64,000 bases of DNA from Methanoregula sp. (lineage in GTDB: Archaea; Halobacteriota; Methanomicrobia; Methanomicrobiales; Methanospirillaceae): NCBI RefSeq assembly GCF_028679125.1, contig NZ_JAJRCG010000002.1, positions 62,001 through 126,000 of the forward strand, given 5' to 3'. Numbering within the stretch: the first letter of the stretch is position 1; the number at the start of each line of letters is the position of its first letter. Below, in pieces: positions 42,989 through 53,055 of this stretch. Below the pieces are notes generated by a model that was given only the letters and a program-made list of their open reading frames with translations, was not told the DNA's origin and did no database searches. The translations under genes were made by a program, and so were the position numbers.

Positions 42989-44252
42989 CCGGGTCGGCTT
43001 TCATATATTCCCTGCATACGGTTGTCGCGTAGTGGCCGGGGGGCAGGGTGAACTTCAGGCGCACGGCATTCCCTTCAGGCGCTGATTCGATGTCCGCCCT
43101 GAGGGAGATCGGGCGGTAGGCGCCCTCGAATTTTGTCTCAACGAACCGTGCTGCCCGGCCGAAGTCTTCCCGGGTTATGCCGTGCTCTGCAAGCAGGGCG
43201 TCTATGACCGGTCCCGCTGTCCCGCCTTTCCCGGCGGCCATCTCTTTTCCGGGCATGAAGAGGGCGATACTGCACCGTCCCCGCTTGATGTGCATTGCCG
43301 CAGCACCGGCGTTCACGGCAGTCACCGTGTCGGTCCGCCCGTTTGCAAAGACCAGGTGATCGCCCGGCACCGGTTCCGTGAGCTGGTGCCCGTCGTCAAA
43401 CCGCTGGCTCAGGGCGCAGTTGAAGAGATAGGACTGGAACGCGGATACGAACATGGAGAGCAGCTTGGGGGGCAGCTCACGGAGGGCACCCGCGTAGTCG
43501 CCCGGGTTGTTGTAGATGTGCTGGAGCATTGCCCGTTCGTAGTTCATCTGGACAGGGAATTCCTTCAGGGCCGGGCCGGGATCGCGGCTGTCGAGGAATG
43601 CCTGGCGGGTTGTCCTGGTTGTTTCATTTTCAGACGGGAAGGGGAGGCCGATGTAGGTCATGACTGCCTGCTCGTAGTCCCCCTTAAGGATCCACTCGCC
43701 CACGGTGTGAGTAACCGGCCGGATCGCACCGAACCGCTGGAGGCCGAAATAATTGGGCACGCCTTCGCGGACGGTCCCGGTGATCGTATCGACCCGCGCT
43801 GCAAGGTCAGGCACTTCGCAGTCCCGGATCACGAGATCGAACCGGTTCCCCAGCAGGTCGCCAAGGGAGAGCGCCTCGTTTGAGCTCCGGAGCGGCTCCA
43901 GCACGATGTCCTTCATCTGGACGGCGTTCACCTGCTCGGGCGTGATGTTGTACAGGGAGATCCATTGGGTTGTGATCGCATTCCGATCCTTGGTGCCGGC
44001 CCACCCGATCCGGCGGTGGCTGATACCGAGCCGTTTTGCGATCTCTTTTACCGCGTGCTGGAGTTCCCAGTTCGTCTTTGTCAGCCGGCAGATGAGGAAA
44101 GGACCGGTTGTCCCGCCCTTGTTCTCGATCGGGATCTCCTCGACAATGAAATCGGTGGGGGCCGCCCGGAGCCTGCCGCCGATCCCGTCGGCATCGCTGG
44201 CGTAATACCGCATGCCGAGGTCGCGTTCGAGAGGATAGGTGCTCTGTCTCAT
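42975..44252 (-). CDS. truD: tRNA pseudouridine synthase TruD
   Basis: Makes pseudouridine 13 in tRNA. 425 residues, archaeal length. The catalytic aspartate is in RIGWAGTKDRNAITTQWISL near residue 85; other family motifs are DFIVEEIPIENKGG near residue 35 and VPNYFGLQRFG near residue 182. The start at 44252 lies within the last codons of pth2, overlapping by 4 bases. Confidence 0.95.
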   Translation of the reverse strand: MRQSTYPLERDLGMRYYASDADGIGGRLRAAPTDFIVEEIPIENKGGTTGPFLICRLTKTNWELQHAVKEIAKRLGISHRRIGWAGTKDRNAITTQWISLYNITPEQVNAVQMKDIVLEPLRSSNEALSLGDLLGNRFDLVIRDCEVPDLAARVDTITGTVREGVPNYFGLQRFGAIRPVTHTVGEWILKGDYEQAVMTYIGLPFPSENETTRTTRQAFLDSRDPGPALKEFPVQMNYERAMLQHIYNNPGDYAGALRELPPKLLSMFVSAFQSYLFNCALSQRFDDGHQLTEPVPGDHLVFANGRTDTVTAVNAGAAAMHIKRGRCSIALFMPGKEMAAGKGGTAGPVIDALLAEHGITREDFGRAARFVETKFEGAYRPISLRADIESAPEGNAVRLKFTLPPGHYATTVCREYMKADPVRMI

Positions 44253-44611
44253 AGGAGGGTGAGCGATCCGGTAATCTTGTCGAGATCCTCGCTCTTTGCC
44301 GGGCCAAGGCCGAGGGCCGTGATCGTGCCCGGCGGGATCTCGGTCATGCCCGCATCCTGGATGAGGGAATGTGAGATGCCGGCCCGCTCGGCAAGGACCT
44401 TGAGTTCAAACAGAGTCCGTTCGTCGTTTGCCTTCAGCACGACCTTCTTCTGCCCTTCGGTCATCCAGGCCTTCTGCAGGGACTTGTCGGCACCATTGTA
44501 GGCGCCGATGGCGGCGTGGCCGGCCTGGGCACAGCGCTTGCCGCAGCTCATCTTGACATCGTTACGGATGATGATGCATTGTTTGTATCTGAACTCGGGC
44601 TCGGGAACCAT
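44249..44611 (-). CDS. pth2: Peptidyl-tRNA hydrolase Pth2
   Basis: Recycles peptidyl-tRNA. A 120-residue archaeal/eukaryotic-type Pth2: QCIIIRNDVKMSCGKRCAQA at the start (catalytic lysine region), GHAAIGAY, QKKVVLKANDERTLFELKVL, and GMTEIPPGTITALGLGP. The frame is complete. It is the first gene of a pth2-truD operon with a 4-base overlap. Confidence 0.95.
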   Translation of the reverse strand: MVPEPEFRYKQCIIIRNDVKMSCGKRCAQAGHAAIGAYNGADKSLQKAWMTEGQKKVVLKANDERTLFELKVLAERAGISHSLIQDAGMTEIPPGTITALGLGPAKSEDLDKITGSLTLL

Positions 44612-44725
44612 TGGCGTATACTTGGTTGCCGCACGTCAAATAAGTATAGCTGGAAAAACCTGGCCGATCCACCCCGGAATCCACCTCCTTTTTCAGCCTG
44701 CCCGGCAAACAGACCGGTGACTGCA

Positions 44726-45361
44726 ATGACCGGTGAAAAACGGGATTTTAACGCGGCTGCGGCAACCTGGGATGAGGACCCGGGCCGGGTAAAGATGGCG
44801 CACGATGTGGCACGGGCGATCCGCGAGACCGTGAAGCTGAGTCCTGACATGGATGTGCTGGACTTCGGCTGCGGGACCGGACTTTTAACCCTCGCCCTCC
44901 AGCCGCAGGTCCGCACCATCACGGGTGCCGACAGCTCGCAGGGCATGCTCGATATCCTTGACGCGAAGATCAAAAAGCAGGGACTGGCCACCGTCAGGAC
45001 CCGGCTCATCGACCTGGACCATGGCGACCGGCTTGACGGGCAGTATGACCTGGTGGTCAGCAGCATGACCTTCCACCACCTTAAGGATGTGCAGCTGCTG
45101 CTCGACCAGGTTGCCCGCGTTCTCAAACCCGGAGGCCGGCTCGCTGTCGCTGACCTTGACTGCGATGAGGGGAGGTTCCATGATTCGAACGAGGGTGTGT
45201 TCCATTTCGGGTTCGACCGCTGTATCATGATGAACCATTTCAGGGCAGCAGGATTCGGGTCGGTCCGGAACCGGACCGCTGCAATCAGGGTAAAACAATT
45301 TCCTTCCGGTGAAACACGGGCATTCACGGTCTTTCTCATGACCGGGCAGAAACAGCCCTGA
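44726..45361 (+). CDS. Class I SAM-dependent methyltransferase (UbiE/Methyltransf_11-type)
   Basis: A 211-residue methyltransferase. SAM-binding motif LDFGCGTGLLTLALQ near residue 47, then GADSSQGMLDILDAKI, DLVVSSMTFHHLKDVQLLLD near 105 and VLKPGGRLAVADLDCDEGRF near 130. The acceptor is unknown; the FHHLKD-LKPGG pattern is shared by many small-molecule methyltransferases. The frame opens 70 codons earlier, through pth2 on the other strand, so the ATG at 44726 is chosen. The ABC exporter genes follow 63 bases downstream. Confidence 0.85.
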   Translation: MTGEKRDFNAAAATWDEDPGRVKMAHDVARAIRETVKLSPDMDVLDFGCGTGLLTLALQPQVRTITGADSSQGMLDILDAKIKKQGLATVRTRLIDLDHGDRLDGQYDLVVSSMTFHHLKDVQLLLDQVARVLKPGGRLAVADLDCDEGRFHDSNEGVFHFGFDRCIMMNHFRAAGFGSVRNRTAAIRVKQFPSGETRAFTVFLMTGQKQP

Positions 45362-45424
45362 TCTCCGGGCTGCCTGATGGAACGATCGTCGGATTCATGT
45401 ACATGGACCCAGAATACTTCTTGT

Positions 45425-46432
45425 ATGGTACAACCGGGTCCCGCTGGCGACGATCCCATCATTCTCGTGGAGAATCTCGAACATACCTATGGGAATTTCA
45501 AAGCGGTTGACGGGATCAGTTTTGCAGTGAAGAGAGGGGAGATCTTCTCGTTTCTCGGCCCGAATGGCGCCGGCAAGAGCACGGCTATCAATATCCTGAT
45601 CACGCTTCTCACCATTCAGAAAGGGCGGGCTGTCGTGGCCGGATATGATGTAGCCACCGAGCCGCAGCGGGTCCGGGAATCGATCGGGATCGTCTTCCAG
45701 GACATTACGCTCGACCGGGACATGACCGTGTGGGAACAGCTGGAGTTCCACGGCAGGTTGTACGACATGCCGGTGAAGGATCGGCGGGACCGGATCGAGG
45801 AGCTGCTGAAACTCGTCCAGCTCGAAGCAAAACGCAACGAGCTCACGAAACGACTGAGCGGGGGCATGAAACGACGGCTCGAGATAGCCCGCGGGCTGAT
45901 GACCCGGCCAACCGTTCTCTTCCTTGACGAGCCGACCATTGGTCTCGACCCGCAGACCCGGATGCGGATGTGGGAGTACATCAAGGGGGTGAACCGCGAG
46001 GGCACCACCATCTTCCTCACCACCCACTACATGGATGAGGCCGACCAGCTCTCGGACCGGATCAGTATCATCGACCACGGGAAGATCATCATCTCGGGAA
46101 CCTCCGGTGAACTGAAAAACACTCTCGGCCGGGATCTGATCCACCTGGAAACAGACAACAACGAAAAGGCGATCACCCTGCTCGAACATCTTCCGTCCGT
46201 CCGGGAGATCACGGTCCGGGACACCCTGATCGTGCTGATGGTGAACGAGGACGGGACCCGGGTGCTGCCCGGTATCATCGACACCCTGCGGGATGCGGGG
46301 ATCGAGATCAGTTCCATCAACCTGAAGAAACCCAGCATGGACGATGTCTTTGTCTTTTACACGGGCAAGGATATCCGCGATGAAGGACAGGGGCCTGCCC
46401 GCCCGCATTTCCTGCGGGCCGGAGGGAAGTAA
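45425..46432 (+). CDS. ABC transporter ATP-binding protein (DrrA-type)
   Basis: A 335-residue ATPase of the daunorubicin-resistance type. Walker A LGPNGAGKSTAINILITLL near residue 45, signature LSGGMKRRLEIARGLMTRP near 145, Walker B TVLFLDEPTIGLDPQTRMRM near 165, and the H-loop FLTTHYMDEADQL near 200; the C-terminal DrrA extension ends in KPSMDDVFVFYTGKDIRDE. An ATG 16 codons upstream is less likely. Next comes the permease gene after one base, so they form one exporter; the cargo is unknown. Confidence 0.92.
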   Translation: MVQPGPAGDDPIILVENLEHTYGNFKAVDGISFAVKRGEIFSFLGPNGAGKSTAINILITLLTIQKGRAVVAGYDVATEPQRVRESIGIVFQDITLDRDMTVWEQLEFHGRLYDMPVKDRRDRIEELLKLVQLEAKRNELTKRLSGGMKRRLEIARGLMTRPTVLFLDEPTIGLDPQTRMRMWEYIKGVNREGTTIFLTTHYMDEADQLSDRISIIDHGKIIISGTSGELKNTLGRDLIHLETDNNEKAITLLEHLPSVREITVRDTLIVLMVNEDGTRVLPGIIDTLRDAGIEISSINLKKPSMDDVFVFYTGKDIRDEGQGPARPHFLRAGGK

Positions 46433-46433
46433 C

Positions 46434-47270
46434 ATGCAGTACGGTTTTGTGACCATCTACTGGAGGGACATGATCCGGTTTGTCCGGTTCAAGACCCTGC
46501 TCATCTCATCGCTCCTCCAGCCGGCGCTCTGGCTCGCGTTCTTCGGCATTGCCATGGCGAGCAACTTCGACGCGATGATGGCGGGCATGCCGGTTCCTGC
46601 TGGTATACACTCTGTCGGGTACCTCACGTTCATGGCCGCCGGTATCATCGCGATGACAACGCTTTTTACCAGCCTGTTTGGCGGGATCGTGATCCTGTTC
46701 GACAAGAACTGGGGGCTGATGCGGGAGATCCTTGCAAGCCCGGTAGGCCGGAATCACATCATTGTCGGTATTGCGCTCTCCGGGGTAACAAAGTCCTTCA
46801 TCCAGGCCCTCATCATCATGGGCTTTGGCGTTTTGATCGGTGCTGCGTTCTTTGCCGGGTATGCGCCGCTCCAGATCGTGATTGGGATCCTCGGCATCCT
46901 CGCGTTCGTTGCCCTGTTCGCGCTGGGTTTTCTGTTCCTCTCCGCAGCGATCGCGATCTCGATGGAGAGCCCCGAAGGGCTCCAGGGTGTGATGACGCTC
47001 CTGACCATGCCGATCTTCTTTGCGAGCAATGCCTTGTACCCGATCGACAGCTTCCCGGAGATCCTCCGGGTGATCTCCCTGTACAATCCCATGACGATGC
47101 TCATCAACGGCATCCGGTACTTCGCGATCGGCCCTGACTTCTATGCCCTCGGACACCACTACGCCTTCACGCAGATGGATATCGCGCTCTCGTTCCTCGG
47201 GCTTGTCGTCTTCTCGGTTATCATGTTCGTTCTCGCCTGGTGGCGGTTCCGGAAGGCAGTGGTGACGTAG
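46434..47270 (+). CDS. ABC-2 type permease (DrrB-like)
   Basis: A 278-residue membrane permease with six hydrophobic segments, from LLISSLLQPALWLAFFGIAM near residue 25 to FLGLVVFSVIMFVLAWWRFR at the C-terminus. GGAGG precedes the ATG at 46434. The longer frame from 46344 overlaps the ATPase gene and was rejected. Partner of the DrrA-type ATPase directly upstream. Confidence 0.9.
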   Translation: MQYGFVTIYWRDMIRFVRFKTLLISSLLQPALWLAFFGIAMASNFDAMMAGMPVPAGIHSVGYLTFMAAGIIAMTTLFTSLFGGIVILFDKNWGLMREILASPVGRNHIIVGIALSGVTKSFIQALIIMGFGVLIGAAFFAGYAPLQIVIGILGILAFVALFALGFLFLSAAIAISMESPEGLQGVMTLLTMPIFFASNALYPIDSFPEILRVISLYNPMTMLINGIRYFAIGPDFYALGHHYAFTQMDIALSFLGLVVFSVIMFVLAWWRFRKAVVT

Positions 47271-47401
47271 ATTCATCTCTCTGTGCCGGACCCGGTTGAT
47301 CAACAGATCCCCCGGAATTCCGTTCCAGGGTCATTTAAAAAACCTATACCCTTTTACACGGCCCGCCCCAATAATATCCCCAGCACAGAAGAGCATGGCC
47401 C

Positions 47402-49987
47402 ATGAAGGAAGAACCACAGATCCCGCTTGAAAAATTACAGGAGATTGCCGGCACGTCAGGTCTGGCATCCGACCGTGTCGAAGCAATGCGTACGCAGTAT
47501 GGCGCCAATGTCATGACGCCCCCGGTACGCGATCCTCTCTGGAGACAGTACCTCGAGAAATTCGACGACCCCATCATCAAGATCCTGCTCTTTGCGGTTG
47601 CCGTATCCACGGTCGTTGCTGTCGTGAAAGGCAGCGGTCTTCTGGATACGGTGGGAATCATTGCGGCTATCCTCCTCTCCACCGGGATTGCATTCTTCAA
47701 CGAGTACCGGAGCAGCAAGGAGTTCGATGTCCTGAATGCGCACCGGGATGATACCGCGATCAAGGTTGTCCGGGACGGCCACCCCACCAACGTGGCTTCG
47801 CGGGACATTGTTGTCGGCGATCTCATCCTCCTTGAAGCAGGAGATGCCGTTCCCGCCGACGGGTGGATCCTCTCTTCGGACGAGCTTGTTGCTGACGAAT
47901 CCGCCTTTACCGGCGAGAGCGAGCCGGTCAGGAAGAAGGAAGAGGAGCGTCTCTTAAAGGGGACGTATGTCACTGCCGGCAAAGGCAGGATGCTCTCCAG
48001 TGCCGTGGGCGATTCGGCACAGATGGGCCAGATTGCCGCAGCGCTGGGTATTGATCATGCGACCCAGACTCCTCTTGAGAAGAAACTCGAAGAACTGGCC
48101 GGCGTGATCAGCAAATTCGGGTACGCAATGGCCATCCTGATCTGCAGCACGCTCCTCATCCGCGGTCTCGTGACCGGGGAAGTGACCGGCCTCAACATCG
48201 ATACGGTCAACAATGTCCTGCATTACTTCATGCTCGCGGTCGTGATCGTGGTTGCAGCAGTGCCCGAGGGCCTGCCGATGAGCGTTGCCCTCTCGCTCTC
48301 CCTTGCCATGCGGAAGATGACCCGGGCGAACTGCCTTGTCCGCCGGCTCATCGCCTGCGAGACGATCGGGTCTGCCACTACTATCTGCACGGATAAGACC
48401 GGAACGCTGACAAAGAACCAGATGCTCGTGGCGTCTTCGTCTGCCGGCAATCCGGTCATAGCGGATTCGATCCCGGAAACACCCATAGAATGGATCACCC
48501 TCAACGCAGCGGTGAACGGTACTGCCTACCTTGACACGCATGATGGCAGGACCGTTGTCATCGGGAACTCCACGGAAGGTGCCCTCCTCCGGTGGCTTGC
48601 CGAATACAACCTGGACTATGCGCAGATCCGGGCCGAGCAGCACGAGACCAAACAGTTCCTCTTTGACGGGAACCGGAAACGGATGTCTACCATTGTCCGG
48701 ATTGAGGGCAGGTCATTCATTCTCGTGAAAGGTGCGCCGGAAATTCTCGCTGCGCTTTGTACCGAGAAGCCTGATCTCGAAGGCGTCTCGGTACTGGCCC
48801 GGCGTGCGATGCGGACGCTCGCGTTCGCCCACCGGGAGATCACCGGCAGCGACGAGAGCGAGACGAACCTTGTCTGGGATGGTTTTGTCGGTATCCGCGA
48901 CCAGCTCCGGGACAATATCGGCGACGCGGTTGCCACCTGCCAGCAGGCCGGTATCCGCGTGCGGATGGTGACCGGCGATAACCCGGAGACTGCCCGTGCC
49001 ATTGCGCAGGAATCGGGGATCCACAAGGGCGGGACCGTTGTTCCCGGCCCGGTCTTCCGGGCAATGAGCCCCGATGAGCAGGTGACCGCTGCACAGAACC
49101 TCGATATCATGGCCCGCGCCGAGCCGATGGACAAGCTGCTCCTCGTCCAGGCGCTCCAGAAGTCCGGGGATGTTGTCGCGGTGACCGGCGACGGCACCAA
49201 CGATGCCCCCGCACTCAAGCATGCCAACGTCGGATTTGCCATGGGCATTGCGGGAACCGAGGTGGCCCGCGAGGCAAGCGATATTATCCTGCTCGACGAT
49301 TCCTTTGCCTCCATCACGCAGGCAGTCTGGTGGGGCAGGTCGCTGTACGAGAACATCCAGCGCTTCCTCCTCTTCCAGCTGACCATCAACTTCTGCGCAT
49401 GTCTCCTGGTCTTCCTCGCGCCGCTCCTTGGCTACCAGGAGCCGTTTTCCATCATCCAGATCCTCTGGATAAACATCATCATGGACACGCTTGCGGCGTT
49501 CGCCCTCTGCTCTGAAGCCCCTCATGCAGGGCTGCTCAAGCGCCAGCCGATCCCGCAGAACGCGACCATCATCACGCCGTTCATGTGGCTCTCGATCATC
49601 GTGACCGGTGCCGTACTGATCATCGGCGGGCTCCTCCAGCTGGCAACCGGGTTCCTCGGCGGCTCAACACCGGAAGAGATCCGCACAGTCTTCTTCTCCG
49701 CGTTCATCATCGCCGCGGTCTGGAACGGTATCAACTGCCGGGCCCTTGACGGGAAGATGCCGGCATTCTTCAAAGGAAACCCGATGTTCTTTGTCATCAT
49801 GGGTCTCGTGGTCGTCCTCCAGATTGTGCTGGTGCAGTACGGCTGTGCGATCTTCAATACGGTCCCGCTCTCGGCACTCCAGTGGGTGACGATCATCCTT
49901 GCGACAGCATTCATCCTTGTTGTCGGGTTCGTGCTCAGGGTTGCATACCACGGATACATGGCAGGAAAGAGTTCTGCGCCAGCGTGA
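47402..49987 (+). CDS. P-type calcium-transporting ATPase (P2-type)
   Basis: An 861-residue cation pump of the plasma membrane. Phosphorylation site TICTDKTGTLTKNQMLVASS near residue 330, actuator motif DESAFTGESEPVRKKE near 165, hinge VVAVTGDGTNDAPALKHANV near 600, and the ion-binding VPEGLPMSVALSLSLAMRKM near 285. Ten membrane segments are expected. Length and motifs match eukaryotic-type PMCA-like archaeal and bacterial calcium pumps; which cation it moves here is not proven. A T-run follows the stop. Confidence 0.93.
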   Translation: MKEEPQIPLEKLQEIAGTSGLASDRVEAMRTQYGANVMTPPVRDPLWRQYLEKFDDPIIKILLFAVAVSTVVAVVKGSGLLDTVGIIAAILLSTGIAFFNEYRSSKEFDVLNAHRDDTAIKVVRDGHPTNVASRDIVVGDLILLEAGDAVPADGWILSSDELVADESAFTGESEPVRKKEEERLLKGTYVTAGKGRMLSSAVGDSAQMGQIAAALGIDHATQTPLEKKLEELAGVISKFGYAMAILICSTLLIRGLVTGEVTGLNIDTVNNVLHYFMLAVVIVVAAVPEGLPMSVALSLSLAMRKMTRANCLVRRLIACETIGSATTICTDKTGTLTKNQMLVASSSAGNPVIADSIPETPIEWITLNAAVNGTAYLDTHDGRTVVIGNSTEGALLRWLAEYNLDYAQIRAEQHETKQFLFDGNRKRMSTIVRIEGRSFILVKGAPEILAALCTEKPDLEGVSVLARRAMRTLAFAHREITGSDESETNLVWDGFVGIRDQLRDNIGDAVATCQQAGIRVRMVTGDNPETARAIAQESGIHKGGTVVPGPVFRAMSPDEQVTAAQNLDIMARAEPMDKLLLVQALQKSGDVVAVTGDGTNDAPALKHANVGFAMGIAGTEVAREASDIILLDDSFASITQAVWWGRSLYENIQRFLLFQLTINFCACLLVFLAPLLGYQEPFSIIQILWINIIMDTLAAFALCSEAPHAGLLKRQPIPQNATIITPFMWLSIIVTGAVLIIGGLLQLATGFLGGSTPEEIRTVFFSAFIIAAVWNGINCRALDGKMPAFFKGNPMFFVIMGLVVVLQIVLVQYGCAIFNTVPLSALQWVTIILATAFILVVGFVLRVAYHGYMAGKSSAPA

Positions 49988-50359
49988 GCTTCGGGCCTGC
50001 ATTTTTTTTACTCTGGCGAAAACCCGTTGTATGGTATATGATCACCCCCTTTTGTCCCACAGTCTGCCGACGGGACGGAGCACATCGTGATGCACTGGTA
50101 TCAGTAAAGTACAGATTTTTCACTCGTGTATAGAGGTAAGGCAGTACCCTCGCAACCGGGAGAAACCCCTGGAACGTTACACAATTAATTGCATGATGCC
50201 GACTGAGGGCAGGAAAATCGGGGTCTGAAGGATAAAATATCGGTACAGCGCACTACGTCTCTTCTGGAAAATATTCAGCAATCTGCGAGAAAAACAAAAG
50301 AGTACAGGTCTGACGATCCGATAGATACACCGGGGGAATCCCGGTCGCCGGAGGACTCT
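49988..50359. other. Intergenic stretch, no gene seen
   Basis: Between the ATPase and the response regulator; contains an oligo-T run (50002-50009) just after the ATPase stop and otherwise no coding or repeat signal that could be recognised. Confidence 0.5.
50002..50009 (+). terminator. Oligo-T terminator of the ATPase gene
   Basis: Run of eight T residues 14 bases after the stop codon. Confidence 0.5.
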
Positions 50360-50740
50360 TCAGATGGTCTTCTTTCCCACGGTATTGATCAGGCGATGGA
50401 TCTCGGCAAATTCCTTCTCCGGATCGCCGCCCCGGTGCAGGTAATGGTCAGCCCCGCAATCGAGAGCGGTACGGATATCGGTACTCATGTTATACCCGGA
50501 GTACAGGATAATTAACGATGTGCACCCGTCCTTGCGCAGTTTCCTGACAAGATCGATGCCGGTCATGCCGGGCATGCGCCAGTCGGTTATGATAACATCG
50601 TACCGGCGCCCCTGCGTCTTCTCGATCGCTTTTGCGGCAGTACCGGAGATATCCACTGCAATGGCCGGATCGTCCTCGAGATCGAGACGGATAATATCCA
50701 GTATATCAGGATCATCGTCAACGAGAAGGATGTGTGGCAT
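50360..50740 (-). CDS. Single-domain response regulator
   Basis: A 126-residue REC protein without output domain. Acidic pair in ILLVDDDPDILDIIR, phosphoacceptor in DVIITDWRMPGMTGIDLVRK near residue 55, then IILYSGYN for the Ser/Thr. The conserved lysine is replaced by arginine (YLHRGGDP, while the related protein at 56078 has YLQKGGDP), a conservative change that may slow dephosphorylation or signalling. It probably works with the histidine kinase upstream on the same strand, 113 bases away. Confidence 0.9.
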   Translation of the reverse strand: MPHILLVDDDPDILDIIRLDLEDDPAIAVDISGTAAKAIEKTQGRRYDVIITDWRMPGMTGIDLVRKLRKDGCTSLIILYSGYNMSTDIRTALDCGADHYLHRGGDPEKEFAEIHRLINTVGKKTI

Positions 50741-50853
50741 TTTTGTTCCCGGCAGATATTCGTATCTTCTGTTACAGGACGGAGGTATTTATAAATTGTT
50801 CTTTTATTCCGGATTGTGCCGGGAAGGATCGGTTCTTGTGTAATAACGCCCCT

Positions 50854-52914
50854 TCACGGGGTCATCGCGGTAAACCGGTAGTAGGTTTCCGGTACCCGGA
50901 TCTCGAACCGGGCGCCGGCTCCCGGAATCCCGTTCTCCGTGAGGTCGATGCCTGTCAGGGAGAGGATCTCGCGTGCAATGAGCAGCCCGTGATCCCCGGA
51001 TCCGTTATTCTGCACGTCGAAGATCTGTTCCTTCTCTTCCGGTGAAAAACCCGGCCCGTTGTTCTCAATGACGATGAACAGCGTGTTGTCCTTCACGTGA
51101 TGGCTGATCCGGATCTCCGGGCTATCCGCCCTGTGCTCCTGCGATCTCCCGATGAGCCGGTCAAAGACAAGGGCCAGCTGGCCGTCGGCAAATATATCCG
51201 CATCCGGAAGATCGGTGCTGATCCGGACTGCCTGCTCATACCGGTGCACTACCCCGGCAACGAGGGCCGGGATATTCTGCCATACCGGGGGATGGCTTCC
51301 CAGGTCCTTGAACTCGCGGGTCAGGTTGATCTCGGTCCTGATGGCCTTTGCGGCCAGTTCCTGGTGATTGAGATAGTCAAGAAGGCGGGGATCGGTGATC
51401 GATCTCTTTGTCCTGCTGAGATAGGCAAGCAGGATCGTGATCTTGTTCTGGATGTCGTGACGGGCAATGCTGGTGTAGATATTGATCTTTTTATTGGCTT
51501 CCTTGAGTGCCCGGTCCAGGCGTATCCGTTCTGTCAGGTCGCGCGAGGAACCGTACACAAATTCCTTGCCCCGGTACTCAAGGTAGGTCAGGTGGACCTC
51601 GGCAGGGAACCGGGTTCCGTCCTTTTTTACCAGCGGGGTCTCATAGGATACCTGCCCGCCCTGTTTGAGTTTCTGCCAGACCTGATCCCAGTCGGTAATG
51701 GTGTAGCCGGGAACAATATCGCCAAGCGTGCAGTCCAGCAGTTCAGTTTTTCCGTACTGGAGTGCATCTGCCGCAACATCATTGGCATACCGGATCCGTG
51801 CATTCTGGGTGATCCAGAAGACCATGTCGGTAGACCTGTCCATGGCAAACTGGGCAAGGAGGAGCTGCTCTTCCATCTGTTCCCGCTGGGCAATCTCCTG
51901 GTACAGCTGCCGGTTGATCCCGCGCAACTCGTCCGTGCGGTGGACAATGGAATCCTCAAGGGTCTCCTGTGCGTTCTTCAGTTTCCGGGTGGCAAGAACC
52001 TGTTCGGTGATATCGATGCCAAACGAGTTGATGGTGTCAAGTTCTCCCCGCGAGTTGAATACGGCCCGGTCCTGCCATCGCAGGTGATGAAGTTCCCCGT
52101 TTGCCATGACAACCCCGTACTCGATGGTGCCGACCGGGTACTGCACGTTCAGGCCCGCGATGTGGGTCCGGATCCTGTCCGTATCCTCCGGTGAGATGAG
52201 GGGCTTGAAGGGACGGCCGACAAGTTCTTCCCGGCTCTTTCCCGCGGCGCGACAGTAAGGCTCGTTCACGTACTGTGTGATTCCCTCCGCGGTCCTCCGG
52301 ATAACATACTCAAATCCGTCATCAAGAAGGCCCGTGACGTCAAAGGATGCAGCTTCTCTCCGGTTTGAATCTGCGAGGGGATTGTCCATTTCGATGATAA
52401 CAGAGACCCCGGGTCTGCCGGTCTCAAATACGCCCGGGATCATAAGAAGCGTAACCGGCAGGATCTTCTCTCCCTGCCGCACCTGTGCCCGGATCCGCTG
52501 CTCGGTACCTTTCAGCACCGCTTTGATTGCAGCGCCCGGAGAGGTCGCGTCAAGGAACCGGACCGGCAGGTTCTCGATGGGGAGTCCCGTGAGCTGATCT
52601 CTGGCCATACCAACAAGAGTGCCGAACTCCTGGTTGTGGTCTGTTACCTTCCCGTCCTGGTTGGTAACAAAGAACGGGCGGGTACAGAATTTCCTCAGGG
52701 ATGCGACCGGAAGCCGTTCGGAGAGGAAAAAAACCTTGGAGGTTCCTTTCCTGCGCCCGTCAACAGAACCCTGGATCTGGAGAATGTCCATGTACTTGGC
52801 AACCGTGTTCCGGTTCATATTGAGCATACCTGTGATCTCGGTTATGCTCAGACCCTCCCGGTTGGCTGAAAGCAGTTCCTTGATCCGGAGAATTTCAGCC
52901 TGGTACTTTTCCAT
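50854..52914 (-). CDS. HTH-PAS-PAS-PAS histidine kinase
   Basis: A 686-residue soluble kinase. Residues about 1-65 are a helix-turn-helix domain (GLSITEITGMLNMNRNTVAK, then GSVDGRRKGTSKVFFLSERL). Three PAS-type domains follow (about 75-195, 205-310, 355-475), split by a coiled coil (EDSIVHRTDELRGINRQLYQ). Phosphoacceptor region ARHDIQNKITILLAYLSRT near 485, ATPase motifs FIVIENNGPGFSPEEKEQIF near 620 and NGSGDHGLLIAREI near 645. No membrane segment, so it is cytosolic. A DNA-binding domain at the front of a kinase is unusual outside methanogens; it may act at its own promoter region. Confidence 0.9.
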   Translation of the reverse strand: MEKYQAEILRIKELLSANREGLSITEITGMLNMNRNTVAKYMDILQIQGSVDGRRKGTSKVFFLSERLPVASLRKFCTRPFFVTNQDGKVTDHNQEFGTLVGMARDQLTGLPIENLPVRFLDATSPGAAIKAVLKGTEQRIRAQVRQGEKILPVTLLMIPGVFETGRPGVSVIIEMDNPLADSNRREAASFDVTGLLDDGFEYVIRRTAEGITQYVNEPYCRAAGKSREELVGRPFKPLISPEDTDRIRTHIAGLNVQYPVGTIEYGVVMANGELHHLRWQDRAVFNSRGELDTINSFGIDITEQVLATRKLKNAQETLEDSIVHRTDELRGINRQLYQEIAQREQMEEQLLLAQFAMDRSTDMVFWITQNARIRYANDVAADALQYGKTELLDCTLGDIVPGYTITDWDQVWQKLKQGGQVSYETPLVKKDGTRFPAEVHLTYLEYRGKEFVYGSSRDLTERIRLDRALKEANKKINIYTSIARHDIQNKITILLAYLSRTKRSITDPRLLDYLNHQELAAKAIRTEINLTREFKDLGSHPPVWQNIPALVAGVVHRYEQAVRISTDLPDADIFADGQLALVFDRLIGRSQEHRADSPEIRISHHVKDNTLFIVIENNGPGFSPEEKEQIFDVQNNGSGDHGLLIAREILSLTGIDLTENGIPGAGARFEIRVPETYYRFTAMTP

Positions 52915-52980
52915 ATTCTTACCGTATCACAGTGTATGTTTCGCGGGAGTATAAACGCATCGATTTTGCCAAGCATATCT

Positions 52981-53055
52981 GCATGGCAAATAAGTTCTAT
53001 TATAAACAAAATCACTCACAAATATGTTTGCTGCAATGAAACGCATGGCAGATAA
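52981..53055. promoter_or_regulatory. Divergent regulatory region with paired GCATGGCARATAA
   Basis: GCATGGCAAATAA (52981-52993) and GCATGGCAGATAA (53043-53055) are direct repeats (12 of 13 bases) on both sides of a TATA-like TATTATAAACA (about 52999-53009). They lie between the HTH-kinase gene and the divergent chemoreceptor operon, so they are candidate sites for the HTH domain or another regulator. Confidence 0.5.
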